From assembly GCF_949769255.1 (NCBI RefSeq), contig NZ_OX458329.1:2108001-2172000 (forward strand): a DNA stretch of 64,000 bases, in the 5' to 3' direction. The number at the start of each line of letters is the position of its first letter. The stretch's first letter is position 1. The position numbers and the translations under genes were made by a program. The notes beneath the pieces were generated by a model. It was given only the letters and a program-made list of their open reading frames with translations, ran no database searches and was not told the DNA's origin. Of this stretch, positions 35,186-43,388 are shown one piece after another. This DNA is from Mobiluncus massiliensis. GTDB taxonomy: Bacteria > Actinomycetota > Actinomycetes > Actinomycetales > Actinomycetaceae.

Positions 35186-36756
35186 TGGGCACCTCCGGGG
35201 GTTTGTGTGGGGTCTGGCGTGCTGGGCGGGGGAGTCCCGGGTGAGGAGTCCTCCGTCGGCGTTTCCGCCGGGAGTTCGACCGGCTGGCCCGGCCCGGAGG
35301 GCGAAACGGACCCGGAAACGTCCCCCTCAAGACTTGTGGGGTCGCCTGAAACAGCGGCAGGAGCGGAAACGTTCGGCGCGGCCTCAGTCGCCCGCCGTAA
35401 TACCATGTGATCCTCGCGCACCGGCAGCAGCATCAGCAACCCGACCAGCAGCACCAAGCCAATCCCGAGGATGCCCCAGTATTGAGCCTGCTCGTGAATC
35501 GCCATCATCGGGCCGCCCGGACCCGTGGTCACGGACAGCAAAGCGGGCGGAATAAACGGGGTAAAGTGCTGGCCCAGGCTGATGAACAGGGTAAACATCA
35601 GGGGAGCCAGCCACGTCACCGAGCGACCCGTCGTCTGGTAGAGCCCAAACACCTCGCCCTCGTGACCCTCGGGAATGCGCCGCGCCAGGAAAGAACGGGA
35701 AGCCGACTGGGCCGGGCCGACCCACAGCGTCATGAACAGCCCGATAGTCCACATGATGATTTTGCCTTGGGCGTGCAGGGCAAAAACCCCCAAACAGCAG
35801 GCTACCAGCATGATGAGGGAGAAAATCATGACTTTCTTGGGGCCGATTTTATCGTCAAAGAATCCCATCAACGTCGTGGCGATACCGGCCGCAACGTTGG
35901 CGACGACCGCGAAAATAATGACTTCTCCGGGAGAGAAACCGAAGGTCACCGCGGCGATGATGCCGCCGAACGTAAAGACGCCGGACAGCCCATCGCGGAA
36001 AATCGCGGAGGCAATCAGGAAATACAGCACGTTCGGGGCGTTACGAAACAGCCAGGCGATAGTTTGGAACAGCTTTTTGTAGGAAGTGAAGATTGACTCG
36101 TGCGGCAGGTTTTCGCTGCCCGGCACGACCCGTCCGCGCACGGTGAACAGCACCGGCACAAAGAAAATCAGCGACCATGCGGCCGCGACCAGCATCGCGA
36201 CCCGCACCCCCATGCCGTTTGAAGTGTCCAAGCCGGTGAAGTTATTTTCCGAGATGAACCCGAAGTTCAGGAACATCAACAGGACGATTCCGCCGAAATA
36301 CCCGCTGGCCCAGCCGATACCGCTGATTTTTCCGATGTTGTCGGCGTTGGAAATCCGGGTCAGCATGGCGTAATAGTTCACGGTGGCGAACTCGAAGAAC
36401 ATGGTCATCAACGCCAGCAGGCCTACCCCCAGCCACAGGAAGTTCGGGTGCGGCGCTACAAAGAACATCGCCGCTAGGCAAGCGATGATGATTGCCGAAA
36501 ACACCCCCAGCCAGAACGTCCCTTTGCCGCGCCGATCCGCGCGCTGCCCGGTGATGGGGGCGGTCAACGCCACGATAATCCCCGCGATGGTCATCCCGGT
36601 TGAAACGGCCTGTGAAGAGGCAGTTTGGTTGCCAAAAGCGGCCCCAGTCAGGTAGACCGTGAACACGAAAGTGGTCGCGACCGCGTTGACAGAGGCGCCG
36701 CCGGCGTCCCACATACACCACGTTAACTTCTGGATGAATCCGCCTGGTTTTGGCAT
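35182..36756 (-). CDS. UMF1-family MFS transporter (Atg22-like)
   Basis: Membrane protein of 524 residues with about twelve helices in the UMF1/Atg22 branch of the MFS. The start GGFIQKLTWCMWDAGGASVNA and QSASRSFLARRIPEGHEGEVFGLY are characteristic. The last 75 residues are a Pro/Ser/Thr-rich cytoplasmic tail. Substrate unknown; yeast Atg22 exports amino acids from the vacuole. AGGAG is 6 bases before the ATG. A copied fragment of the 5' end lies upstream at 36802-36930. Confidence 0.88.
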   Translation of the reverse strand: MPKPGGFIQKLTWCMWDAGGASVNAVATTFVFTVYLTGAAFGNQTASSQAVSTGMTIAGIIVALTAPITGQRADRRGKGTFWLGVFSAIIIACLAAMFFVAPHPNFLWLGVGLLALMTMFFEFATVNYYAMLTRISNADNIGKISGIGWASGYFGGIVLLMFLNFGFISENNFTGLDTSNGMGVRVAMLVAAAWSLIFFVPVLFTVRGRVVPGSENLPHESIFTSYKKLFQTIAWLFRNAPNVLYFLIASAIFRDGLSGVFTFGGIIAAVTFGFSPGEVIIFAVVANVAAGIATTLMGFFDDKIGPKKVMIFSLIMLVACCLGVFALHAQGKIIMWTIGLFMTLWVGPAQSASRSFLARRIPEGHEGEVFGLYQTTGRSVTWLAPLMFTLFISLGQHFTPFIPPALLSVTTGPGGPMMAIHEQAQYWGILGIGLVLLVGLLMLLPVREDHMVLRRATEAAPNVSAPAAVSGDPTSLEGDVSGSVSPSGPGQPVELPAETPTEDSSPGTPPPSTPDPTQTPGGAQ

Positions 36757-36801
36757 TGTTTTCTCCTGTGTGCTGGTTGGATTCTGTTTGTGGAGCTGCG
36801 G

Positions 36802-36930
36802 CTAAAACGGTCCCCCGGACCGTTTTTTAACGCCTTCGCGCCCGGCCCGCGATGGCTCATGCGCTTCGCGCTGCCATCGCGCCCCCATACACCAAGTTAG
36901 TTTTTGTATGAATCCGCCTTGTTTTGGCAT
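36802..36930 (-). pseudogene. Truncated copy of the UMF1 gene's 5' end
   Basis: A frame of 42 residues starts MPKQGGFIQKLTWCM, differing from the first 15 residues of the UMF1 protein (MPKPGGFIQKLTWCM) only at position 4, then diverges and soon stops. The copy includes the ribosome-binding site (GGGGAG before AAACAATG). It is a remnant of a duplication or of a lost paralogue; the rest does not look like a transporter. Confidence 0.75.
36804..36828 (-). terminator. Terminator-like hairpin
   Basis: Perfect 10-bp stem AAAACGGTCC / GGACCGTTTT with loop CCC. It reads as a hairpin ending in T-rich sequence on both strands; on the minus strand it could end transcripts reading through from ispD before the UMF1 gene. 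Confidence 0.55.
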
Positions 36931-37075
36931 TGTTTCTCCCCTTTGATGACTTTACTGTTAACCTACCGGTTTTACGTTAGGGATTTGTTAAGTTCTCTCG
37001 TGTTATCTACGGTGTTCGTTGCACAAGCGGGTAGCTCGGGTTGTAGCTGTTCGTTTGTTTTTAGGGTGGTGGCTT

Positions 37076-37202
37076 GGTGGTGGAGGGGGGACCTCGAAGG
37101 AGCATATGGGTGTTCGTAGTTTTTCTTAGCGGCTTTGCCGCTTAGAAAAACAGAACGGGACCCCATCTCTGCGACTGAGAGGCATCCCCCCGAACGCCGC
37201 CA
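37076..37202. repeat. 127-bp dispersed repeat, copy 1
   Basis: Runs from GGTGGTGGAGGGGGGACC to CGAACGCCGCCA. Copy 2 at 40939-41065 has the same length and only three differences by eye. The centre forms a hairpin (GTTTTTCTTAGCGGC at 37119-37133 with GCCGCTTAGAAAAAC at 37137-37151, one mismatch, loop TTT). The outer ends carry loosely inverted G-rich/C-rich blocks. The T-run sits on the 5' side of the stem, so it is not a standard intrinsic terminator. A MITE-like element or structured RNA are possible. Confidence 0.88.
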
Positions 37203-37253
37203 AGTCGCGTTCATTATGTTTTGGTGATAGTTCGTTGCACAAGGGTGGGGACG

Positions 37254-37979
37254 TTAGTGGTGTGGGGAATGCTGGAATTCGGCGAGAGTTAGGTCAGCGG
37301 GTGTGGTGATTTTGTAGGCTAAGCGATCGCCGTCTACGGTCACGACTGGTAGGCCCACGGTTTCATAGAGCGCTGCATCATCGGAAAAAGACGTGGACTC
37401 CGCGAGCGAGCGTTCGGCAAAACGCTGGTGCAGCGCTGCCAATTCGTGCAGGTAAAAGCCCTGTGGAGTCTGTACAGCACGCAAAGTCGCGCGGTTTGGG
37501 GTGGCAGTGACGACCTCGACCGGCTCGTCGGGACGGGTCCGCGGAGCTACGACCTTGATTGTGTCGGTGACGGGCAGGGCGGGAACAACGGCCCGATGAC
37601 CGTCCTGTAAAGCCGCCACCACGCGGTCAAACACTGCGGGCGGAGCGAAAGGGCGGGCCGCGTCATGAACCAGAACCAGGTCATCATCTTGCACCGGGTC
37701 AACCATGTTTACCAGTGCTCGTATGGCTGCCGCCACTGAGCCTTGTCGAGAAGAACCGCCGGGGACAACCGCAGCGGGGATGCCACAACCGGAAACCACC
37801 GACTGAAAACGGTCTACCTGTTCCAAAGGGGCGCTGACTACGACGAAATCGCAGCTAGGCAGACCTTTTAAAGCCCACTCCAGCAATGGGCGGTCCGCTA
37901 CGGGAACCAGCGCTTTGGGCATATCGCAGCCGAGCCGAGTTCCTGACCCCGCCGCAGTCAACACCACAAAAAGTCTCAC
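37254..37979 (-). CDS. ispD: 2-C-methyl-D-erythritol 4-phosphate cytidylyltransferase
   Basis: Third enzyme of the non-mevalonate isoprenoid pathway, making CDP-methylerythritol from CTP and MEP. The 241-residue protein has the nucleotide-binding start VLTAAGSGTRLGCDMPKAL, the DAARPF motif (VLVHDAARPFAPP) and LRAVQTPQGF. No ispF is fused or adjacent, unlike many actinobacteria. The start is a GTG with only a weak AGG nearby. It supplies precursors for the UppS reaction encoded elsewhere in the window. Confidence 0.93.
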   Translation of the reverse strand: MRLFVVLTAAGSGTRLGCDMPKALVPVADRPLLEWALKGLPSCDFVVVSAPLEQVDRFQSVVSGCGIPAAVVPGGSSRQGSVAAAIRALVNMVDPVQDDDLVLVHDAARPFAPPAVFDRVVAALQDGHRAVVPALPVTDTIKVVAPRTRPDEPVEVVTATPNRATLRAVQTPQGFYLHELAALHQRFAERSLAESTSFSDDAALYETVGLPVVTVDGDRLAYKITTPADLTLAEFQHSPHH

Positions 37980-38009
37980 CCTGCCAATTTACCCCCAAAA
38001 TTTTCCCCT

Positions 38010-38036
38010 GGTTTTGCAAACAATCCTGGCAAAACC
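38010..38036. other. Inverted repeat upstream of ispD
   Basis: Perfect 8-bp arms GGTTTTGC / GCAAAACC with an 11-base loop, 31-57 bp upstream of the ispD start and 50 bp after the purine nucleoside phosphorylase stop. It could be an operator or a weak terminator; no U-tract follows directly. Confidence 0.35.
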
Positions 38037-38085
38037 GCCACGTTAAAGACAGAATTTCTCAGGGGTGAGTAAGTTGATGTCACCT

Positions 38086-38958
38086 CTATGAATCGAGAGC
38101 CTCTAAAACGCTGAGAATACAGTTTTGCACGTTAGGATAGGCCGAAACGACTGCCCGGATAACATCCTCATGAACAGTAGCCGTGTCAGAAAACGACAGG
38201 TCAGAAGTAACGGACACCCCGCAGACTCGTACTCCGAGCTGATGCAGAGCGATAGCCTCCATAATGGTGCTCATACCAACCATGTCAACCCCTAAATCTC
38301 TAAGCATCAGGGATTCAGCTCGGGTTTGATACTCTGGCCCTCTCAGTATGGCGTACACCCCCTCGCGCTGGGTGTGCATACGCAAGGCAGCGGTCAAAAC
38401 AGGATCCCACATCTGAAAAATATCGGTGAAAGCGGGTCCGATAAATGGAGATTCGCCGGTTTGGTTGATGTGGTCGGTAATGGCCATGACATCGCCCATT
38501 TCCCACTCGCGCAGCGCTCCACCGGCGTTCGTTAGGAAAGCAGCCTCAATCCCTGTCATCGCGGCAGTACGTACCATTTGACACACCTCGGTTGGACTCC
38601 AGCCCTCGTAGAGGTGACTGCGTCCCGTGCTAACCAAAATGTGTTTGACGGCTACCTCGGACTGTCCTGCCGCGTGTGGTTTTGCCGAGACAGGTACATC
38701 AATCGAAAGCAGTTCGTTTCCGTGTCCTTGGGCCGTGGGAACTGGTACTGTGTCCAAGTCTGCGATGGGCATCCGGGCACGAACTGTGCCCAGTCCCACT
38801 ACTGCTTCAAGTAATCCAGAACCCAGTACAACCAGCAGGTCATGATGTTTCAATCCGGTTGTTTCGGCTATGCGGCGTGCCCCTTTCTTAATGGGCGTGA
38901 CCAGCTGGGGTTGTGATTGAAAGCAATAGTCCAGGGCCTGTTCCCGTTTTGACGTCAT
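38086..38958 (-). CDS. Purine nucleoside phosphorylase
   Basis: Cleaves purine nucleosides with phosphate to free base and ribose 1-phosphate. The 290 residues carry the family motifs LVVLGSGL, GRSHLYEGW (phosphate/ribose site), FLTNAGG, MGDVMAITDHIN, RGPEYQTRAES and MVGMSTIMEAI of the trimeric class. Its ATG overlaps the stop of the upstream permease gene, so uptake and salvage are co-translated. The ending VTSDLSFSD differs slightly from the common VTNLA form, so substrate preference is uncertain. Confidence 0.93.
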   Translation of the reverse strand: MTSKREQALDYCFQSQPQLVTPIKKGARRIAETTGLKHHDLLVVLGSGLLEAVVGLGTVRARMPIADLDTVPVPTAQGHGNELLSIDVPVSAKPHAAGQSEVAVKHILVSTGRSHLYEGWSPTEVCQMVRTAAMTGIEAAFLTNAGGALREWEMGDVMAITDHINQTGESPFIGPAFTDIFQMWDPVLTAALRMHTQREGVYAILRGPEYQTRAESLMLRDLGVDMVGMSTIMEAIALHQLGVRVCGVSVTSDLSFSDTATVHEDVIRAVVSAYPNVQNCILSVLEALDS

Positions 38959-40493
38959 GCTTCAGTCTTTTCAACACTACCCGGCGCAGAGTTTTCCCCG
39001 GCCTCTGGAGTTTTCTCAACGCTCGGTGCCGAGGTTTCGGAAGTTGTGGATACTCCGGTAACAGACATATCAGACTCTTGAGACTTAACCCGTTTCCCGG
39101 ACAGCCCAAAGTAGGCTACGTACCCGATGGCCAAAGCCAAGATTACCCCAATATTAGAACCTCCCATTGCCCCATCTTTTCCGCCGAACAAAGGCCAAAG
39201 GTAGCCCTGCCAATCGTTGAAAGCAGCATCGGAGTATCCATTGATAACCAAACCCCAACCCAGCACGCAGCACACTGCCAAAATCACTAGGGAAGTCCAG
39301 TTGAAGCTGGAGTAGCGTCCTGTCGGTTCAAACAGGGCGAGCTCGTCATAGTCGCGTTTACGCAGCGTAATATCAGCCATCATGATTCCAGCCCAGGCAG
39401 CTAGCGGCACCCCTAAAGTCACCAGGAAGGACTGGAAGGGTCCGATGAAAGTCGGAGAGAAGAAAGTCACATAAATCGTGCCGAGGGTCAAGATAGTGCC
39501 GTCAATCAGGGAAGCGAGAGGGCGAGGAATCTTGATTCCCAAAGTCAGAAGGGTCAGCCCGGAAGAATAAATACCATTGATAGCTCCTGAGAGAAGGGAC
39601 AAAATGGCCGTGAGCAGGAATGGAATCAAGAACCAGGTTGGCAAGATGGTAGCCAGTGCACCCACCGGATCCAGCCCCACGTTCTCTGCAAGTTTCGCGT
39701 CTGAACCAGCCAACATCAAACCGAAAGTAATCAAAACGACCGGCCCAAGTGAGCCTCCCAGAGTGTTCCAGAACACTATTTGACTGCCTTTTGCTTCGCG
39801 CTTTTGGTAACGAGCCCAGTCAGCAGCGATATTGACCCATCCCAGACCCATGCCTGTCATGACCATAACCATGGAGCCAATCATTCCGGCCACCGAGCCG
39901 TGCGGAATCGACATCAACACATCCCAATCAATGTGCGGAATTACCAGGATGACATAAATAATCGTGGTGATTCCAGTAACCCAAGTCAATACGGCCTGCA
40001 TCTTCATGATGATGTGATAACCAGCTACAGCGCCTAGCACAATCAGCACCGCCACCAGCGCAGCAGCCACGATCTTTACGCCGGTGGAATCTTCACCGAC
40101 CCACCCCAAGCGGTTTAATACCGTGTTTGTAGCCAGAACAGCAGTAATAGCCAGAGAAGTTTCCCAACCTATTGAGGTCAGCCAAGAGATAATGCCTGGA
40201 ATTTTTGCACCGTTTACACCGAAGGCAGCTCGGCTCATGACCATAGTCGGTACTGACCCGCGTTTGCCACCCAACGCGATTACGCCGCAAATCATAAAGG
40301 ACAGAATCACGCCAATTATCGTCACCAGGGTGGCTTGGACAAATGAAATCCCCCATCCTAAAATCCACGCGCCATAGCTCATTCCAAACACCGAAATGTT
40401 TGAAGCAAACCAAGGGAGGAACAGATTCCTCGGTTTGGCTGTCCGTTCTTCATCCTTGACGATTTCAATGCCAGTCATCTCTACACTAGCCAT
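38955..40493 (-). CDS. NCS1-family nucleobase permease (CodB-like)
   Basis: Twelve-helix permease of 512 residues in the purine-cytosine permease (NCS1) family. NLFLPWFASNISVFGMSYGAWI and GGKRGSVPTMVMSRAAFG in the first helices, and INIAADWARYQ-like WVNIAADWARYQ, are typical. A purine base or nucleoside as substrate is inferred from the coupled phosphorylase gene. The C-terminal 50 residues are Ser/Thr/Glu-rich. ATG with AAAGGAG upstream. Confidence 0.92.
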   Translation of the reverse strand: MASVEMTGIEIVKDEERTAKPRNLFLPWFASNISVFGMSYGAWILGWGISFVQATLVTIIGVILSFMICGVIALGGKRGSVPTMVMSRAAFGVNGAKIPGIISWLTSIGWETSLAITAVLATNTVLNRLGWVGEDSTGVKIVAAALVAVLIVLGAVAGYHIIMKMQAVLTWVTGITTIIYVILVIPHIDWDVLMSIPHGSVAGMIGSMVMVMTGMGLGWVNIAADWARYQKREAKGSQIVFWNTLGGSLGPVVLITFGLMLAGSDAKLAENVGLDPVGALATILPTWFLIPFLLTAILSLLSGAINGIYSSGLTLLTLGIKIPRPLASLIDGTILTLGTIYVTFFSPTFIGPFQSFLVTLGVPLAAWAGIMMADITLRKRDYDELALFEPTGRYSSFNWTSLVILAVCCVLGWGLVINGYSDAAFNDWQGYLWPLFGGKDGAMGGSNIGVILALAIGYVAYFGLSGKRVKSQESDMSVTGVSTTSETSAPSVEKTPEAGENSAPGSVEKTEA

Positions 40494-40789
40494 GCATTCT
40501 CCTTTGAGTTCAAGAGGTTCTGTTCACGATTTTGTGGGTAAATCCTATTCATATAAATAGGGAACACTCGCTGAATTTTGCAGTTAATCCTACCGGGAAC
40601 AGAAGCGGTTTAGTGAGATTCGCGATGCATTTTCAGAGGCAATTTTCAAGTCTCTATAGCGTTGGGTCGGTAATAGAAATCTCCGGGTGTTGATTCCGGT
40701 AAATTTGGGCGGTTTCGGGATCCCGGCTGCGAGTATTCGGGGAATTTCGGGGCTGTTTGTTACCGAGTTTCGGGGTGTGCGGGGATTAT

Positions 40790-40847
40790 AGGGGGAGAAT
40801 AGCCGGGTAGCTGCCAATAATGGCAGCTACCCGGCTATTCTCCCCCT
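40790..40847. repeat. Perfect 27-bp inverted repeat
   Basis: The left arm (40790-40816; begins AGGGGGAGAATAGCC, ends AGCTGCCA) is exactly complementary to the right arm (40821-40847), with loop ATAA. TATAAT is found on the minus strand just outside the left arm. Neither flanking gene ends here; both are divergent and start about 300-370 bp away, so it is not their terminator. Confidence 0.92.
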
Positions 40848-40938
40848 TTAGGCACAACCCGGCGAGTATCCTCCGTTTTTTCGGCCTTATGTTCCCGGAT
40901 TTTTCCGACTTTTACTCACCGCCCAGATACGCGAGGGC

Positions 40939-41065
40939 GGTGGTGGAGGGGGGACCTCGAAGGAGCATATGGGTGTTCGTAGTTTTTCTTAGCGGCTTGC
41001 CCGCTTAGAAAAACAGAACGGGACCCCATTTCTGCGACTGAGAGGCATCCCCCCGAACGCCGCCA
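40939..41065. repeat. 127-bp dispersed repeat, copy 2
   Basis: Second copy of the element at 37076-37202, same orientation, three differences. The central hairpin is kept (40982-41014) though its loop-proximal bases differ. The near identity over 127 bp of non-coding DNA means recent spread, gene conversion or strong constraint. Confidence 0.88.
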
Positions 41066-41149
41066 GACCTCGCGACCCCCCGAACTCAGCCAAAATCCGC
41101 ACACGCCCCGCCAGACCTCGCGGGCATACCGGCGCCGCCAGACCTCGCG
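41061..41149. repeat. Three copies of CGCCAGACCTCGCG
   Basis: The 14-mer occurs at 41061-41074, 41109-41122 and 41136-41149, spaced 48 and 27 bp. The first overlaps the end of the 127-bp repeat. The last ends 72 bp before the DUF1538 start, so a regulatory role is possible but unproven. Confidence 0.65.
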
Positions 41150-41221
41150 CGGCCGGCAGGCTCGCTTCGGTTGGACAACTTGATAAACTGGCATAAAAAC
41201 GCACCGATGTGAGGAGCCACT

Positions 41222-42718
41222 TTGCTTGCTGATTTTTCTGCACCGCTGCGAAAGCTGAAAGAGACGCTGTTCTCTGTGACGCCGATTGTCGGGATTGTCG
41301 TGGTTTTGGCACTCACGCTGGTTCCTTTGGAAGGCTCGCTACCGGCGCGTTTTGCCTTGGGCACATTCGCAATTATCGTGGGTTTGGCGATTTTCCTGCT
41401 GGGAGTAGACATTGGCCTGACCCCTATCGGGCAGCTGCTGGGACACGCCATCGCTCGGTCAGGCCGGCTTTCGGTCGTGATATCAGCAACCTTTGTGTTG
41501 GGGCTGTTCGTTTCCGTAGCGGAGCCTGACCTGCATATTTACGGCGGTCAAGTTGAGCTAATTACCGGCGGGTTACTGGGCAAGCTCTTTTTGGTGCTGG
41601 TAGTGAGCCTGGGAATAGCGGCGCTTTTGACTATCGGCATGGTGCGCATCATCCGTTCCATCTCTCTGAAATTCGTCCTCCTGGGCGCCTACGTTTTGGT
41701 GGCGGTCCTGGGCTTTTTCGCTCCCACCGAGTACCTCGCGATTTCTTTCGATGCTTCAGGAGCCACCACCGGAGCGTTGACCGTGCCGTTCATCTTGGCG
41801 ATGGCGGCGGGGGTGTCCGCGATGAAAAAGGACTCCCGTGGCGGTGAGGCTGATGCGTTTGGGCTGGTCGGAATTGCTTCCGCGGGGGCAATTTTGGCGG
41901 TGCTGGTTACCGCCGTCATCTTTCAGCTGGGAGAGATTCCTCGCGACATTCCGGCCCCGGAAGTGTTGGATCTCAGCCCCGTGGCGGCGCTGGCGCAAGA
42001 GGCTCCCCGCCAGGTTCGGGACGTGGCGCTCGGATTGGCTCCGATACTGACCGCTTTCGTGGTAGGAGCTGTAGCAAAATTTTTCCCCCTGACTAAAGCA
42101 AAACTGCGCCGTATCATCTTGGGCCTGGTGTTTTCCTACCTCGGCTTGGTTACCTTCCTGACCGGGGTCAACGCGGGTTTCATGGATGTGGGCCGCACCA
42201 TCGGCGAAACGCTGGCCGCGAACCAACCCCCCGCCCTGCTGCTGGCAGTGGCGTTCCTGTTGGGGGTCGTGACGATTCTGGCCGAACCGGCAGTCTACGT
42301 ACTGATGGACCAGGTCGAGGACGTTACGGCCGGGGCGGTGCACCGCAAAGCGGTGATGTTTTCGCTGGCACTAGGAGTGGGCGTGGCGGTCGTGCTGTCC
42401 ACCGCGCGGGTCCTCGTGCCCGCACTGGAGCTGTGGCACATCCTGCTGCCGGGATACGTGGTCGCTGTTATCATGATGCGTTACGCTCCGCCGCTGTTTA
42501 CCGGCATCGCCTTTGATTCCGGTGGGGTGGCGTCCGGGCCGATGACCGCCACTTTCGTGCTGGCTTTTGCCCAAGGAGCTGCGGCCGGGACACCGGGAGC
42601 AAACGTGGTGGTGGACGGACTAGGGGTAATCGCAACGGTCGCCATGACACCGCTGATTACCATCCAAATTCTCGGACTAATATATTCTTCTAAGACAAGG
42701 AAGGTTTCCCATGCTTGA
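41222..42718 (+). CDS. DUF1538 membrane protein (first copy)
   Basis: Polytopic membrane protein of 498 residues, about twelve hydrophobic segments, matching the DUF1538 family as I recall it; function unknown. It is built of two similar halves about 254 residues apart: GVDIG (61) and GVNAG (315), AEPDL (100) and AEPAV (354), FDASGATTG (176) and FDSGGVASG (431). Such internal symmetry is common in secondary transporters, and Gly/Ser-rich breaks in helices often form ion sites. The TTG start has GAGGAG 5 bases upstream. It overlaps the following PII-like gene by 8 bp and heads the four-gene cassette 41222-45331. Confidence 0.85.
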   Translation: MLADFSAPLRKLKETLFSVTPIVGIVVVLALTLVPLEGSLPARFALGTFAIIVGLAIFLLGVDIGLTPIGQLLGHAIARSGRLSVVISATFVLGLFVSVAEPDLHIYGGQVELITGGLLGKLFLVLVVSLGIAALLTIGMVRIIRSISLKFVLLGAYVLVAVLGFFAPTEYLAISFDASGATTGALTVPFILAMAAGVSAMKKDSRGGEADAFGLVGIASAGAILAVLVTAVIFQLGEIPRDIPAPEVLDLSPVAALAQEAPRQVRDVALGLAPILTAFVVGAVAKFFPLTKAKLRRIILGLVFSYLGLVTFLTGVNAGFMDVGRTIGETLAANQPPALLLAVAFLLGVVTILAEPAVYVLMDQVEDVTAGAVHRKAVMFSLALGVGVAVVLSTARVLVPALELWHILLPGYVVAVIMMRYAPPLFTGIAFDSGGVASGPMTATFVLAFAQGAAAGTPGANVVVDGLGVIATVAMTPLITIQILGLIYSSKTRKVSHA

Positions 42719-43388
42719 GAAAGAATGGCACAAGGACGCGGTGCTGCTCTACGTTGTGGTCAATGACCAGATGGCTTCCAAAGTCATTGCCGAAGCGAAA
42801 AAACACGGGATTCGCGGCGCCACGGTGATGCTGGGACGCGGCACCATCAAGAACAAGTGGCTCAACGCTATCGGCGTGGTGGATTCCCGCAAAGAAGTCC
42901 TCATTATGGGTGCCGACACCGCCACCGCGAAAACTGCGATGCAGGCGCTGGCAAAACGTTTCCACTTCGAGAAACCCAACCGGGGTATCGCTTTTGCGGT
43001 TGAGATGGAGGGCATCGCGGGAACGTCTGCCATTGAACGCTGGCCCGAACCCCCTGCGGACCACGCCGTGCAACCGGCACAGTGGCAGCTCATCACCATC
43101 ATCGTGGAGCACGGCCGGGCCGAGGACGTGGTGGACGCCGCGCAAAGTGCCGGAGCTCGCGGAGGCACCGTCATCGCCGGTCGGGGCTCGGGGGTCGCCC
43201 AAACCGAATTGGTGTTGGGCATGGAAATCGAACCGGAAAAGGACATTGTGTTCATGCTGGCCTCCGCGCAAAGCGCCCCTCAGATAGAGGATGCCATCGA
43301 CCAGCGTCTCGATTTGGAAAAACCCAACCACGGCATCCTTTTCACCCAAAACGTGGTCGCTGTCAGTGGGCTGTACCAGGGAGCGTAG
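42711..43388 (+). CDS. Tandem PII-like protein
   Basis: Soluble protein of 225 residues made of two PII-like (ferredoxin-fold) domains. Equivalent motifs recur: GIRGATVMLGRGT (33-45) with GARGGTVIAGRGS (148-160), and FEKPNRGIAF (86-95) with LEKPNHGILF (202-211). Compared with classical GlnB/GlnK, the long T-loop with its modified tyrosine is absent or very short. PII proteins sense ATP/ADP and metabolites and often control a membrane transporter; the coupling to a DUF1538 gene on each side suggests that role here. AAGGAAGG precedes the ATG, which lies inside the previous gene. Confidence 0.82.
   Translation: MLEKEWHKDAVLLYVVVNDQMASKVIAEAKKHGIRGATVMLGRGTIKNKWLNAIGVVDSRKEVLIMGADTATAKTAMQALAKRFHFEKPNRGIAFAVEMEGIAGTSAIERWPEPPADHAVQPAQWQLITIIVEHGRAEDVVDAAQSAGARGGTVIAGRGSGVAQTELVLGMEIEPEKDIVFMLASAQSAPQIEDAIDQRLDLEKPNHGILFTQNVVAVSGLYQGA

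Larger units (their letters stand above)
36757..37253. other. Gene-free region between ispD and the UMF1 gene
   Basis: About 500 bp with three recognisable items: a terminator-like hairpin (36804-36828), a copy of the UMF1 gene's 5' end (36802-36930) and copy 1 of a 127-bp dispersed repeat (37076-37202). No intact gene is supported. Confidence 0.65.
40494..41221. other. Gene-free divergent region between the NCS1 permease and DUF1538 genes
   Basis: About 730 bp. It contains an 8-bp inverted pair (TTCTGTTC at 40518, GAACAGAA at 40597), a perfect 27-bp inverted repeat (40790-40847), copy 2 of the 127-bp repeat (40939-41065) and three copies of CGCCAGACCTCGCG (41061, 41109, 41136). Short frames here are repeat-derived. 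I see no riboswitch pattern that I recognise. Confidence 0.65.

Noticed and set aside
37119-37151. Hairpin in the 127-bp repeat as terminator of ispD
   Set aside because: The T-run is on the 5' side of the stem on either strand, followed by GAAAAAC; the later hairpin at 36804-36828 is a better candidate.
40790-40847. Intrinsic terminator
   Set aside because: Both neighbouring genes start, not end, on this side, and no U-tract follows the stem directly.
40916-41194. Small protein over the 127-bp repeat (92 residues, minus strand)
   Set aside because: Only the repeat part is shared with the other copy; flanking residues differ completely, so the frame reflects a DNA element rather than a gene.
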